NCBI GenBank assembly: GCA_020226215.1
Contig: CM035228.1
Coordinates: 67,925,989 to 67,989,988 of the forward strand
Reading direction: 5' to 3'
DNA length: 64,000 bases
DNA from: Sindora glabra
Taxonomy: Eukaryota > Streptophyta > Magnoliopsida > Fabales > Fabaceae
Shown in pieces: positions 35,069 through 47,098 of this stretch. Positions within the stretch are counted from its first letter, which is position 1; each line of letters starts with the position of its first letter. The position numbers and the translations under genes are program-made. Below the pieces are notes generated by a model. That model saw nothing but the letters and a program-made list of their open reading frames with translations. It made no database searches and was not told the origin of the DNA.

Positions 35069-37816
35069 TCAAGAAGTATTGCCCTCACCTTTATCATTGG
35101 ATGCTTCTAGCGCTCGTTTTTTTCTTCTTATAGTTGCTTATGCTGCACTTGCATTTGATACTCGCTTAACTCCTCTTCCTGCCACACTAGCAAACTCCAG
35201 CAGATACGTTAGTGTGAGCTGTGGAAACAGTTGGGGAGTCCAAACCTCGACTGCTGTTAGCAGCAGCTATGTGTAAAGAGCTCACTACTTTTGGCGAGGA
35301 TGAATTCCCGCCACGAGCATTGCTGGATGCTATTCCTATGATTTCAAAGAGTATCAATTTTGGTTTCAAGACCAGCCGTTGCTGATCTTCAAGCTGCAAT
35401 TAATTCAAGGAGTCCCAGATTGATATTGAAATTATAATGGAGTAACAAATCAGATGTCTAAATCTTAGGAAGCTAATCGGTACTACCTTCTTTTCTAACT
35501 CATTTGAGAGTCTAAGTGTTTCAATCTCGGTCTGTTTCTCCACAATTTACCTGTCAAACTCAGATTTGGTGCCAGTTTCTACATCCTGATCTAACTCAGA
35601 TGCGGAAGAAGATATTGATTTCCAGGACCTGTTCACTTCATTTGAATTGTGCCTTTGAAGCGGAGTTAGCCTTCTGGCAATATGTAATTGCTTCTTGAGG
35701 CTTCGAACCAACCTCCAGACACAGACATGTAAGAAGTTTTTTATATTCACAGTTAAGTTTATTGTGAAATGCAAAATATAATGGTTAATTAGTGATTCAG
35801 AGTTGTACAATTTCATAATAAGTGAACTCAGCAATTCATTGGAGTTTATGTTCTTCCATTTTTCTACAATTTAAGCAAGTTTAGTGTTTGAAAATCAGAC
35901 GCAATAATGCAGAAGTGATGTGTGTTGGCATAATACATGATTAAAGAAGCATAAAATAAAAGGACAAAAATTTAACATGAGCTTTTAGCCTGTTCCAAGG
36001 TAAGGATAATAAATAAAATTCACTACAAAAGTAATCAAAGCAAGAGATTACAAAGTGTTTACCTACTATCAAACCTATATCCCAAATACCACACAATTCT
36101 TCCTCTAACTAATAATATATATTTTTCTCACAAATTAAATATATTCTTCATTCTCAATACTCACTATAAAAGAGTAAAAGTTAATTGCGGGATTGTAAGT
36201 TGACCCGTAAGGGTAACAAATACAAATTCTCACTAATAAACCTTGTACAATATCAGTATTTATAAGTCTATCTTGATCACAATTTTAAATAATAGGATTT
36301 ATCTAATTTGATTATAATCCTATCTCATTAAAATTCAAACTTGAATAAAATGAAGTCGTAAATAGGTAATTATCTTTTTTTATAAAAATAAATAAATTTT
36401 GTTTCAAAATTCCAATAATATCCATTCAACACAAATTTCATCATCAAAAAGTTTTCAAACTCTAAATTAAGTAATTCCAGATCAAGTAACTTGTCAAATT
36501 TGAGTTATCTTCTCCACATATAAAGAATGTCTTCAAAACTTGACCTCTAATGGACTATTAACACTTTACAAGTTTATGCATGCATCAAAGAGGTGTTTAC
36601 TAAATTTGCTTCATCTTCTCCCCAATGGGTTGTTTCAAAAAAACCACCAAAAAAAGTACAAATAGAGTTATTGCTCAAACAAAATATGAGATTAATAAAC
36701 TTTGAAATAGATCTATGTTGAACTTTTTCAATTAAATTGAACGCAGTACTAAAATCAACCAAAATCAACGGAACATGAATACAACTTGAACTAAGTTTTG
36801 ATACCACCTGTTAATTTGATAATATGAAAGTGATATGTGTTGGCATAATATGTGATTAAAGAAGCATAAAATAACAAGATACAAAATTTTAACATGATTC
36901 TATTTGTAGCCTCCTCCATGAGCAAAGGTGATAAACAAAATTCACTATCAAGAATCAAAATGAGATTACAAAGTGTATACTCAAATACCTCACAATCTTC
37001 TTCTAACCAGCAGTGTATATATATATATATATATATTTACAAATGGTGTATATACCTTTCACTTTTAATAATCATCACAAAAAGGATAAGAGCTAATTGT
37101 AGGATTGCAAGTTACTCCCTTAGGGGTGAGAAATAAAAATTCTCGCCTTCTTTTCTCATTAATAAACCTTGTACAATACAAGTATGTATACTAATCCAAA
37201 ATTCTTATCAAAAGATAAGTCTAATTTAATCACAATATTAAACAATAGAATTTATCTTATTTGATCATAAGCCTATTTCATCAAAATTCAAACTTGAATA
37301 AGATAAAGATGTGAGTAGGATATCCTATTTTATAAAAAATAGCATGTGTCAACATCCCACCATTAGTCACTTCAGTTATAACACATCTCAATAGAAGGGA
37401 AGGGTCAAACAGTGACAGGGATACAAGTCAAAAAATTTATTGTCAGATTCAACCAGCTGCTCTGAAATGGATAGTGCTTTCTGGGAATAGCTGAGAGAAG
37501 TTTCAAAATCCTCTGCATATAACACAATAAAGAAATAATTTAGTTTTTAGAAGGCTCAGAGACTTATCTCCTCTCATTAGGGAGAGGATTGTTGTTTGAG
37601 TCAGATTAAAAATAGATCATCAATGCCTGAAATCACCTCTTTCCAATGCCACATCCTCGTGTTCCATGGTATTTCCTGTGTGCATTTCAACAATAGCTCT
37701 AGCAATATCCAGCATTTTCTATGCCAAATCCAGGTCAGACTCATCTTCATCAGCTTCAGCCAAATCTTCATTATGGCAGTCCTCATCATCTTCTTTCTCA
37801 TCTTTCCTAGTGGACC
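35069..37816 (-). pseudogene. NASP-type histone chaperone gene fragment (SHNi-TPR protein)
   Basis: Minus-strand exons, in order: 37816-37637 (acidic region KDEKEDDEDCHNEDLAEADE, then DESDLDLA, a stop where the family has Trp, KMLDIARAIVE); 37512-37425 (DFETSLSYSQKALSISEQL); 35730-35487 (CLCLEVGSKPQEAITYCQKA, then SASELDQDVETG and EKQTEIETL); 35393-35069 (LEDQQRLVLKPKLIL, then SSNARGG, LDSPTVSTAHTN, VAGRGVKRV, KKRALEASNDKG, stop at 35069-35071). Acidic tract, TPR helices, coiled coil, conserved SPTVSTAHTN and basic nuclear-localisation tail are the order of plant NASP, which escorts H3-H4 to chromatin. Borders of intact introns are GT-AG. Part of one TPR is deleted and several stops and frameshifts are present. 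A weak upstream exon may lie at 38240-38080. The small LTR element 35886-37354 sits in the intron between exons two and three. Confidence 0.85.
35886..37354 (-). mobile_element. short non-autonomous LTR element (TRIM-like) in the NASP intron
   Basis: LTRs: 36809-37354 (the 5' LTR on the minus strand) and about 35886-36431. Both are about 546 bases, begin TGTT on the plus strand and end ..CAACA. Shared blocks include GTGTTGGCATAATA, GATTAAAGAAGCATAAAATA, AATAAACCTTGTACAATA and ATTCAAACTTGAATAA. A primer site TGGTATCAAAAC (minus strand, at 36806-36795) abuts the 5' LTR with two spacer bases and resembles the initiator-Met tRNA primer site. The interior is only about 377 bases and holds no gag or pol. 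LTR A contains a short TA tract (37016-37038). I found no matching 5-bp target duplication, so ends may be off by a few bases. Confidence 0.7.
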
Positions 37817-38991
37817 CTGTTTCATATATCAGAAGGCAAAATTAACAATGAGCAACTGCTTTATCTGTGCATATAATGCCTCCCGATAATGGAAATAGAG
37901 ACATGATTTGAAATAATGACACGCCTAAGGCATTCCAACACATCTAACAGAAAACATTCTATCTCATAAAGCTGTATACAAGTATGAGTAAATTTTATAT
38001 AACTTTTTAGGAAATTGCTAGTTTAAAAGGGAAGGGAGATAAGGAATAATAGTAAGACAATTAAAAACGTCTTTGCTTTGCTGAAACATTTCACATGTTG
38101 CTTGAGGCTTTCACTAGTTACATACTCCCACCGCTTTGATTGTTGAGTCTTTGACTACCCTTTGATTGGACAAATTGCGGACTCAGATGACACCATAGCA
38201 GAGAAGTTGATCAGACTGCAGTGTGACAGAAAACAGAGAAAAAAGAAATGTAGTACTGACATTAGCAAGAATACAAATTTCTATCAAATTTGTAGTCTCC
38301 ACAGATGACAGTGACATACAAATGCAAATTTTCCCTTCCTATCAGCCAACGTAACCACCGTCGAACAAAGTACTATGTAACTATTTTTAAACTATTAGAA
38401 CATGTAAAATTAAGTTTATAATTAGCAAACTTCCACAAACACCCTGAAAAAAAATTATCTATGAAGAGAAAAATAAAGCTAAAGGTGAATGCTATCGTAA
38501 ATGACGCAGGATCAATCAGAAATGCTAACCGTTTGCAGATTATGGTATGCAACTAAGGTAGCGTATTTTATGGTATTGGTGTTGTTAAACCAGAAAACAC
38601 AGAAAACATAAAGAAAAACCAGGGCAAAAAGGCGGGGGAGGAAGTACTGTAGCAAAAGCCCATATTTCATTTATATTTCTGCCTTATATATATGCAAAAA
38701 ACTAGTCCAATGACAGATAATAACCCATGCTTGAGATCATGCTTAGGTATGGCAGTTTAAACAACTTTTCTACCTAAATTGTGCTACAACAAAAACATAG
38801 TATTCAGCCATATTAAAAATACATTCAGCAACCAAAACTTAAACTTAATTTACTTAACAAAACATATAAACTAATTTGAATATCAAACGAAAATCTTAAA
38901 AGTCTAACAATTGGTAATCAGTTTTCACTGCAGACAAGAGAGGCTTAATCAACCTTGACTCTGCCGAATACTCATAAAATAGAAAACTAAC

Positions 38992-40050
38992 CTCTAGAGT
39001 CATTTTCACATGTATCTTAATTCTAGGATCAAAGACCTCATTATGTGGACTTGTCTCCGGTGGAAAATCTGGTTTTCTAGCATAACCACATTGGCCATTT
39101 GCTTTAAATATTCCACGCATCAACCGAAGTGATGTCCAATAGTCCCATACCCTTGTCATCAAAACATCCGCATGCAGAACTAATTAAAACACAAAAGCAA
39201 TAAAAATATACTATCCAAGAAATCCAAAAAACAGATGAAGTTATATCAGTAAGATGAAATTTGGGGAGATAAAAATAGAAACCTGCATGTTAAAAGCAAC
39301 CATTTGAGCTCCATGCGCCCACCTGATTAATGGGTTGTAACTTGAGTCAATGCAAGTAAACCTTGGACACACTCTCAGCAAATACAGCTAAGTAAACCCA
39401 TATTCAATAGTCATAAGATTAATTCCTCACACTTAATTCAAAATGTAAAGAAATATGGAAGCTACTAACATAGTCAGATACTAATGCAGGGTGTCTGATT
39501 TCATATTGAGGGAGTCCAAGAAGGCACCAAGAAGATTTTTATTTTTTTCTCATTTTTTTTGTCCCCTTCAATAGAACTATGGACAATTATCAACACCTGA
39601 CGATTTCTTTTCCATGTTTTAGTGCAGCCTATTCATGCTGATGCTTGCTTAAGCTTATACGTCTCACTTGATCAGTGTCTATTCTGAGACATTGATTTAA
39701 TCTGTCTTTAGGCTTTCCAGCTTGAACAGCAACTAAATGTTTTGATGCGTTATTAGTTTCATCAGGATCTTCCTCATCATTAAGATCTACTTCTTCCACA
39801 TTGCTCTGCTTATTATGAGAAAAAAACACAATCATTAAAATATTCTAACAAATTCACATTAAGAGAGCAATCTAGAATCTATAATTTGTATATAGAAAAT
39901 CTCCTCAGACCTTTGAGCTTAGAACTTCCTCCCCCCAAGCTGCTTCATCACCTCACGCTTTCCCTTCTGGACTCATTCCTTTTTTCCTTCGAATCTTTTT
40001 CCTCAAGGAACTCCTTGGGTGATTTCACCCGAAACACATAGCTAATTTGT
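38992..40050 (-). pseudogene. phosphoinositide phospholipase C gene fragment (Y domain)
   Basis: Minus-strand pieces in order: about 40045-39905 (KSPKEFLEEKDSKEKR, DEAAWGEEVL; the X-Y linker), 39835-39629 (DEEDPDETNN, LVAVQAGKPKDRLNQCLRID, DQVRRISLSK), 39388-39283 (YLLRVCPRF, SSYNPLIRWAHGAQMVAFNM), 39135-38992 (LRLMRGIFKANGQCGY, KPDFPPETSPHNEVFDP, VKMTLE). This is the Y half of the split TIM-barrel of plant PI-PLC, up to the start of the C2 domain. Introns end GT on the donor side (39281-39282, 38990-38991). The X domain with the catalytic histidines, the EF-hand-like start and the C2 domain are absent, and stops interrupt the linker. It is a non-functional fragment on the same strand as the NASP and kinesin fragments. 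Confidence 0.88.
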
Positions 40051-40199
40051 ATCTATATCAGATTTCATCATAATGCAGACTATTCAACATGGATAAACTA
40101 TACTTAATAACGTTCAAGGTTCGAAGCATCCCTACTATGGCTTCTCACCTTATGAATAGAACAAATTGAGCATTGAGCATACACGAGACACAGATGAAA

Positions 40200-40410
40200 T
40201 TTCCATCACAAAGCCATCAAAGAATAGCAGGGTCCATGCATCAGATGCAATTCTCTCTCGAATCCGTAGCCAATCCCAGATACAACAAAGCAAGTTCCTC
40301 TAGAAGCAACTAAGGGCGCCGGTAGAGCGCAAAAAACGTACGAATAAGGATCAGCTTTGTTCTGTAGCCCGTGCAATGCAAGGACTTTAATTGTCTCGTA
40401 AAATAGCATC
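40200..40410 (-). other. GC-richer block, possible further captured exon
   Basis: This is open on the minus strand from 40409 to 40206 (MLFYETIKVLALHGLQNK, later PAPLVASRGTCF and SGIGYGFERELH). Composition is clearly richer in G+C than the flanks, as in the other gene fragments here. I do not recognise the family and the start is arbitrary. It lies just upstream of the PLC fragment but does not match the PLC X domain as I know it. Confidence 0.3.
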
Positions 40411-40439
40411 CTAAATATAGGACATTATCAAATCAAACA

Positions 40440-41545
40440 ATCTTTGATGTAAAGTAGAGGATTTTAATATTTAATATAATATTCTGAGCAACCTTCTCTC
40501 TAATATTGCCATTAAGTAAAGATAATTGACGTGCATGATGTAATGTGTGTTTTCTTTCATTAACACTTTTTTGTGCCATTGAGAATGTTACTTTTTGTAA
40601 CACATTATACAGTTATAGAATTAATTGTAGGTAAAAATTGTTCATACAGAATACAAACTTACATAAATCAAGAATATAAAATACATAATTTCAAAAAATA
40701 GATAGCGTACATGTATTCATTATAATAAAATATAAATAAATTGATGAATAAAGGTTTGATCTTCCCTACCTTCTCTACAAATTTATAGCCGATGGAGCAC
40801 CAAGATTCACAAAATATTTTGTAATTATGAATAGAGCATAGAGTGGTTAGGGGAATCTAACTTGATTAAATAGAAAATCCTACTGGACTCATCCATCAAA
40901 AGCCCAATTGGTTAAAGGTTTATATTTATTGCAGACTTATTGCAGAACACATCAGCCCACCAAGCATTTTAAGTCCATAAAAGTGATCACAAAAAAATTG
41001 GACTCAAAATTATAATTCTAGGATCAGACTCAGCCTATTTTAAATAAAACAAAATAAAAGGCCTAATTAATGGTAGTCCAAAAAAATATTTTTTATACTA
41101 ATCACCTTTAAATCCTTCTTAATATCCAATTTTAAAAGCTTTACATTCTTTGGTAACAACTTATCTACAAGGTTATCTGATATAGTTCCACCATGTATGC
41201 TAGCACCAATGAAACACATAAAGTCTTTTGAAGTCATAATCGTAAATCTGATAATCTATAAATAATGACATCACTATTGCAAAATTTTTCAAAATGTAGG
41301 AAAGAGATTTGGGTTGATCAGAAATGTAGCACAATAACCTTTAGGCTAAAAAAAATTAGCTACTATCTCCCCTTAAAATTTTCAGGAGTTCTGTAGTAGC
41401 AGGTGAGGTAAGCCCAAGGTTGTTTTTAGAGCCATATATGCTAAAAGTCTTCCTTGAACCAATTTGACCATAAGATATAGACATTATTATAAACATTAAC
41501 AATAGATTGCACCAAACTACATTATGAATTACCAAAACATAGAAT
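40440..41545. other. AT-rich spacer, nothing recognised
   Basis: No exon or repeat that I can support. It ends at the left target duplication of the next copia element. Confidence 0.5.
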
Positions 41546-41552
41546 TGGTGAT

Positions 41553-44500
41553 TGTTAAGGAAGAAAGCAGAAAATAGAACTAAGATTGTTTGGAGAATGG
41601 CTCTACTTTTCATTATCAAGGGCTGCTAATTATATAGCAGCTTAGTTACAAAACAAAAGTTAAACTAATTACATGACTTTAGGTAGGCAGATTATCAAAA
41701 GATAAGGTCTGCCTTAACCTTTCAACTACTAAAGTTAAGCCATCATTTCATGCCAAAAATCTAACAAAAACTAGTATAAGAGTACAGCAAAATATTCAGC
41801 TTAAAGTACCAAAATAAAGTCTCATTACATTAACATTGCTCTTTGAGACTTTGTTTTGAGACTCCAAGCTTTCTTCTTAATTCCTCAAATTTTCTCTTAG
41901 GTAGAGCCTTGATAAATATGTCTGCAACTTGTTCTTCAAATTTGCAATACACAAGACAAATCTCTTGCTCCCTTTCAACTTCTTTAAGAAAATGGAATTT
42001 GATCTTCATATGTTTGGTTTTTCCATGTTACACTAGGTTCTTTGCAATAGCAATTGCTAACTTATTATCACAAAATAGTTGCATTGCTTCTATCTGCTCA
42101 AAACCCAAATCTCTCATCATTTTCCTAAGCTAAATTCCTTGGTTTGCTACTCCAACAATGGCTACAAACTTTGCCTCAGCAATTGATTGTGCCATTATTT
42201 CTCTTTTTTTTTCCTTTTGTTCCAGCAAAACATGCTTGAGCTAAGAGAGAAAGCATAACCTAGTGTACTCTTGCCATCATCCATACTTCTAGCCCAATCA
42301 TTATCAACAAAGCCAACTAGCTTTTCATCTTTGATTGGTTTAAACCATATTCCTAAGTTTAATGTGCCTTTTAAGTACCTTAAGACCCTTTTACTAGCTC
42401 CATATGCATTTAGCTCAAATGTTGCGTGAACCTAGATAATAAACTTGTTGCAAACATTATGTCAGGCCTTGTTGTAGTCAAGTAGAGTAAGCTTCCAATA
42501 AGGCTTCTATAACTGGATGCATCAACCTCAATATCGCTATCAAATTTAGCTAACTTTTCATTGATCACCAAAGAAGTGCTAATAGATTTACAATTCTCGA
42601 TTTTGAATTTTTTCAACGACTCTTAAACATAAGCTTATTGAGAAATAAAAATACCATGATTTGTCTAATGCATTTCAACCCAAGAAAGAACTTCATCTGT
42701 CCTAAATCAGTCATTTCAAACTCTCTTTACATTTGTTGCTTGAAGGCACATATATTCTCAATTTCACTTCCAATTATCAACAAATCATCTATATATATAG
42801 ACTGAATCAAAATGCCATTATCTAGAGGGTTTTTAACATAAAAAGTGACATCATTACAGCTTTTCCTAAAGCCTGAACCACAAAGAAACTTATCGATTCT
42901 GCTATACCAAGTTCTTGGAACCTACTTCAAATTGTAAAGAGCCTCATGCAACTTGTACACTCTATCTTTACTTTCATTTTACTTGAAGCCTTGAGGTTGC
43001 TCAATAAATATTTCCTCCTTTAGGTATCCATTCAAGAAGGAAGATTTGATGTCAACCTCATGTATCTTCTATCTATTTTGAGTAGCAAAAGTAATGAGGA
43101 GTTTAATGATGTCAAGCCTTGTGCTTGTATATAAAACCATTAAACCATTAGGATTAAACTTGGTTCTATATATCCATTTAACTCTTATAACTTACTTGTG
43201 TTAAGGTTTGTCCACCAACTCCCATGTGCCATTTTTTTCAATGATAGATATTTCATCTCTCATGGTTGCATTCCATTCTTTAAAGTTGAAGCTTCTTTGT
43301 AAGTTGAAGGATCAACAACAGCCATTCTACATCTTGCATACACATCATCCAAGTTGTTGGTCTTTCTTACTTCAATATCTATGGTGCTTGAAACATCAAA
43401 TTCTTCATTTTGAATGCCATTTTCTTGATCAACAACTTCAGTTGTTTGTCTTAGTGAGCTAGAGGCATTTTCAATAGTTAAAATTTCCTAATTCCACATT
43501 GCATTTTGATCTATCTTCATCTTTGTTGATGACAGTCTATTTAGCCTGCAAATCATAGATTTTATATCCTTTTAATTGATTGTTATATCCTAAGAAAACT
43601 CTTTTCCTTGCCTTCTCCAACAACTTATCTCTTTTAATATCTAGATTGTGCATATAACAAAGAGATCCAAAGACTTTCAAATAGCTTCCTAAAGGTTTTG
43701 AACCACTCCTTACTTCAATCAGAGTATTTCCATCAATTGCCTGAGTTAGCAACTTATTTTGTAGATATACTGCAATATATACAGTTTCAACCCAAAATGT
43801 CTTTGGCAGTTTGTTTCATACAATATACATTTTGCCATTTCAAGTAATATCGTGTTCTTTCTCTTATAAATATCATGCTATTATGGAAAATAAGGAACAG
43901 TAAGTTGCTATTAAACTTCAATATCTTCATAAAACTTTAAAAAATTAGTCAAAGTGTATTCTTTCCCATTATCTATCCCTAAAGTCTTTAGCTTGCAACC
44001 ATTCTAAGTTCCTACCATGGACTTGAATTTTTTAAATATTGAGAAAACTTGTGACTTGCTACTCATAAAGTAAATCCAAATTATCCTTGTTAAATTATCA
44101 ATGAATAAGATGAAATATCTGTTTTAACTCAAAAAAGTGTGTGCATTGGACCACAAACATCTGAATACACTAATTCAAGTATCTCGCAAGCTCTCCATTA
44201 TGATTGAGAAAGGAACAAAAATCTGTGAATTTTTTCTATTTGATAACTTTCACACACATTAGAGTGCATATTCACAATAGGCATATCCCTAATCAACCCT
44301 TTATCTTGCATGAATTTTAAAGTTGGCATGACCAAATTGTTTATGCCATAGCCAAGATTCATCAATAGTGCTTCTACTTACAAGTGAATGGCGTGAAAGC
44401 AAATTTATGGGAAAACTTTTATCTACCATAAGATTATAGCAATCTCAACACTAGATTGATCAAACATAAAAACTAAAAATATCCTTTGAGCAACATTTGT

Positions 44501-46062
44501 CCAACACTCAATAAATATTAATCTTGTTTAGGAACTAATAACATATCATCTATGAATTTAGTTCCTTTTGAAGTTGTAACTGAGATTCTACCTCTTCCAA
44601 AAGATTTTATAAGTTTTCCATTGCCAAGTCCGACTAAGGTTTTATGAGCTCATATGGTTTGTGTATCCATTATCCAGCAACCATATAACTTTATCCATAA
44701 TTCTACTTGACAAGATTGCAACAAAAAGATGATCCGCAGTTAATTTATCTCTTAACAACATTAGCTTGTTGCCTTTGTTATTGTTGTTGATGTGTAGATA
44801 GTTGCTTCCTCTACTTTTTTAACTTGCAGAACTTCCTAATATGTCTAATTTTCTTGCAGTATTTACATTGAGCATTCTTCTAACACTTAACATCATGATG
44901 ATTTGTTTTCTTGCAATAATTGTAAGGTGCAAATTTGGTTTTTCTACCTCTATCAATAACATACTTTCCCTTATAGCTTCAATCACTAAAAGCTTTCTTT
45001 CCATCTTTAGAAATAAAAGGACTTGAATTATGCCTTATCGAAAAAGCTCTTTCAATGTGACTTTCATATCTCATGTTGACTCTTTGCTCTTGAACTTACA
45101 ATTTGCTGATCAATTCAGCTATAGTCAACCTTTTAAGATCATAAGATTCTTCAATGGCTGAAACTTTTGCCTTAAGTTTTTCAGGGAGACTAATTAGCAC
45201 ATTTTCTACAATCTTGTATTCCTCAACTACTTCTCCAAGTAATCTCATCTAATTCATAAGGTCCATTACTTTAGAAGAATGCTCCTTAATAGTCTCACCT
45301 TCTTTTATTTTTAAATTCTCAAACTCTCTTTTTAAAATGAGCAATCTAACTATCTTCACACTTTCACTACCTTTATGTTCCTTTTTCAACTTATCCCAAA
45401 TAACTTTTACTAACTCAAGAGCCATAATATTAGTGAAGACATTATTTGTTATAGCAGTATGCAGACATGTAAGTGTCTTGTCCTTTTTGAGTACTTCATT
45501 TTCATGTTGCTTAATTTGAGCAATGGTGGGATTTGCTCTAAGAGGTAGAGGATCTCTTCCTATATTAATAGCATCTTATAGACCTAAGGACTTCAAGTAT
45601 GCTTTAATCTTCACAAACCAAATTTGATAATTTTCCCCTATAAACTGTAATGGTATAAGCAGATTTCTTCTAAAAGCCATGGTTGTCTCTTTAAGGATGT
45701 TTAACTCTTATAAACACTTAAAGATTACAACCTCACACCACTCAGAAGATTTTGCTTCACGGGCCCTTAAAGAAATGTGAAGCCCTGATGCCATTTTGTT
45801 AAAAAAGAAAACAAAAAATAAAACTGAGACTATTTAGAGAATGGCTCTACTTTTCATTATCAAGGGCTACCGAATATATAGCAATTTAGTTACAAAACAA
45901 AAGTCAAACCGATTACATGACTTTAGGTAGGTAGAATACTAAAAGACAAGGACTGTCTTAACCTTTCAACTACTTCATACTAGAAATCTAACAAAAATTA
46001 GTACAAAAGTATAGGAAAATATTTAGCTTAAAGTATTAAAACAAAATCTTATTACATTAATA
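41553..46062 (-). mobile_element. copia LTR retrotransposon A, minus strand, with GTGAT target duplications
   Basis: LTRs are 41553-41835 (3' LTR on the minus strand) and 45797-46062 (5' LTR). Both begin TGTTAA on the plus strand and share GAATGGCTCTACTTTTCATT and TTACATGACTTTAGGTAGG. The 5-mer GTGAT flanks both sides, at 41548-41552 and 46063-46067, which fixes the insertion. The primer site TGGCATCAGGGC (minus strand, 45793-45782) lies three bases from the 5' LTR and differs from the usual TGGTATCAGAGC by transitions only. LTRs are short, about 270-283 bases. The element sits between the PLC and kinesin fragments. Confidence 0.92.
41860..45680 (-). pseudogene. copia A gag-pol, degraded
   Basis: The frame starts at ATG 45680-45678 (minus). 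Order is that of Ty1/copia: gag UBN2 region (about 45680-45050), zinc knuckle CKYCKKIRHIRKFC near 44865-44822, protease region (GNGKLIKSFGRGR near 44620), the pre-integrase motif LWHKQFGHANF near 44350, the integrase end (KVFGSLCYMHNLD, RVFLGYNNQLKGYKIYDL at 43640-43540), reverse transcriptase with YIDDLLIIGS near 42800-42780, and the RT/RNase H junction (SYRSLIGSLLYLTTTRPDIM) at about 42515-42455. Numerous stops and small frameshifts occur in every domain, so it cannot encode a working polyprotein. Confidence 0.88.
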
Positions 46063-46264
46063 GTGATGCGTTTAAGTATACATGGTACAAATATTGATGT
46101 GAGTAAGAAGCATTATTTTTTAAAAATTCTTAAGACTTATATGTGTATCCTCAAACACATCTTAGGTTACATATCTGTTAAACACAATCATATATATTTT
46201 ACATTGATTTCTCATCTTTCCATGGATGTTCTACTTTAAACTTATTTATTCTTGTAAAAGCACC

Positions 46265-46915
46265 TTAATCCTTCTCAACAATTTGTTTCTCACTTAGAGG
46301 TCTCAGCCAATAGTAAACTAAGATCTTGCCTTTCATATTTGAAAAGGAAGTTGTTCTAATGTTGTATATGTCTTTGATAAATGTAAATAAACACATACAT
46401 ATAATTTCTTTATAATTACATTTTGTTATCTGCCTTCTATTTATTAAAGTATAGCTTCCATAGATATAACTCCTCTTATGAAGAGCTTCTAGTTCAAACA
46501 ATTGAGCCTTTTGCATCTTTAATATTATAGCAGTTTGTTCATTCTTTCTATCAATGTCCTATATTAAAAACTTGAATTAATAAAATAATATTCTTAAGTT
46601 TTAAATTGAACCTTGAATAAATTAAAAACCCAAACATAAAAACACAGTAAGATGAGACCCCTGTGTTAAGATAAGATTAGTTATTAGAGTAGCAAAAATA
46701 AATGAAAAGAGTATCAGAACCTCCTCTATTTCCCTCAATTCTTCAAGTTCCTTTAGATTATTCTGCAATACATCTAACTTAAAGTCCCTAGATGAAAAAG
46801 TTGATTATGAAGAAATTAATTCCAAACTTGCCCTTTCAAACTTCTTTCTAAAGTCATATACTTGAAACCTCAAAGATTTGTGTTCTTGCTTAAACTTTAA
46901 TTTAAGGATATCAAT
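46265..46915 (-). pseudogene. KCBP-type kinesin gene fragment
   Basis: Minus-strand exons: 46915-46721 (DILKLKFKQEHKSLRFQVYD, FERASLELISS, stop, then FSSRDFKLDVL, NNLKELEELREIEE), 46558 to about 46470 (DIDRKNEQTAIILKMQKAQ, LFELEALHK), and about 46345-46265 (MKGKILVYYWLRPLSEKQIV, EKD, stop). The coiled coil running into MKGKIRVYxRLRPL is the junction between the stalk and the C-terminal motor of kinesin-like calmodulin-binding protein, a plant minus-end kinesin of the cortical and trichome cytoskeleton. Only the start of the motor is present; the P-loop, the calmodulin-binding tail and the MyTH4-FERM part are absent. Acceptors (..AATGTAG, ..AATATAG) are intact. A possible further upstream piece (EQKLVELKKPKAYE) is near 47060-47010. 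It is dead, by stops and truncation. Confidence 0.82.
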
Positions 46916-47098
46916 CTACATTGCAAGCATCACTCTAATTTTTTACTACCATTGTTTGAATATTCTAAGATTATATGGAGCATACAAAATTAATATGTTT
47001 TGTATTACCTCATAGGCTTTTGGCTTCTTAAGCTCAACTAGCTTTTGCTCGAAAAATAAATTTTTCACTAGTCCATCTTTTAATAGCTTTTTCCACTA

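Noticed and set aside
37016..37038. TA tract as an independent marker
   Set aside because: Only about 11 units, and inside an LTR; noted with that element.
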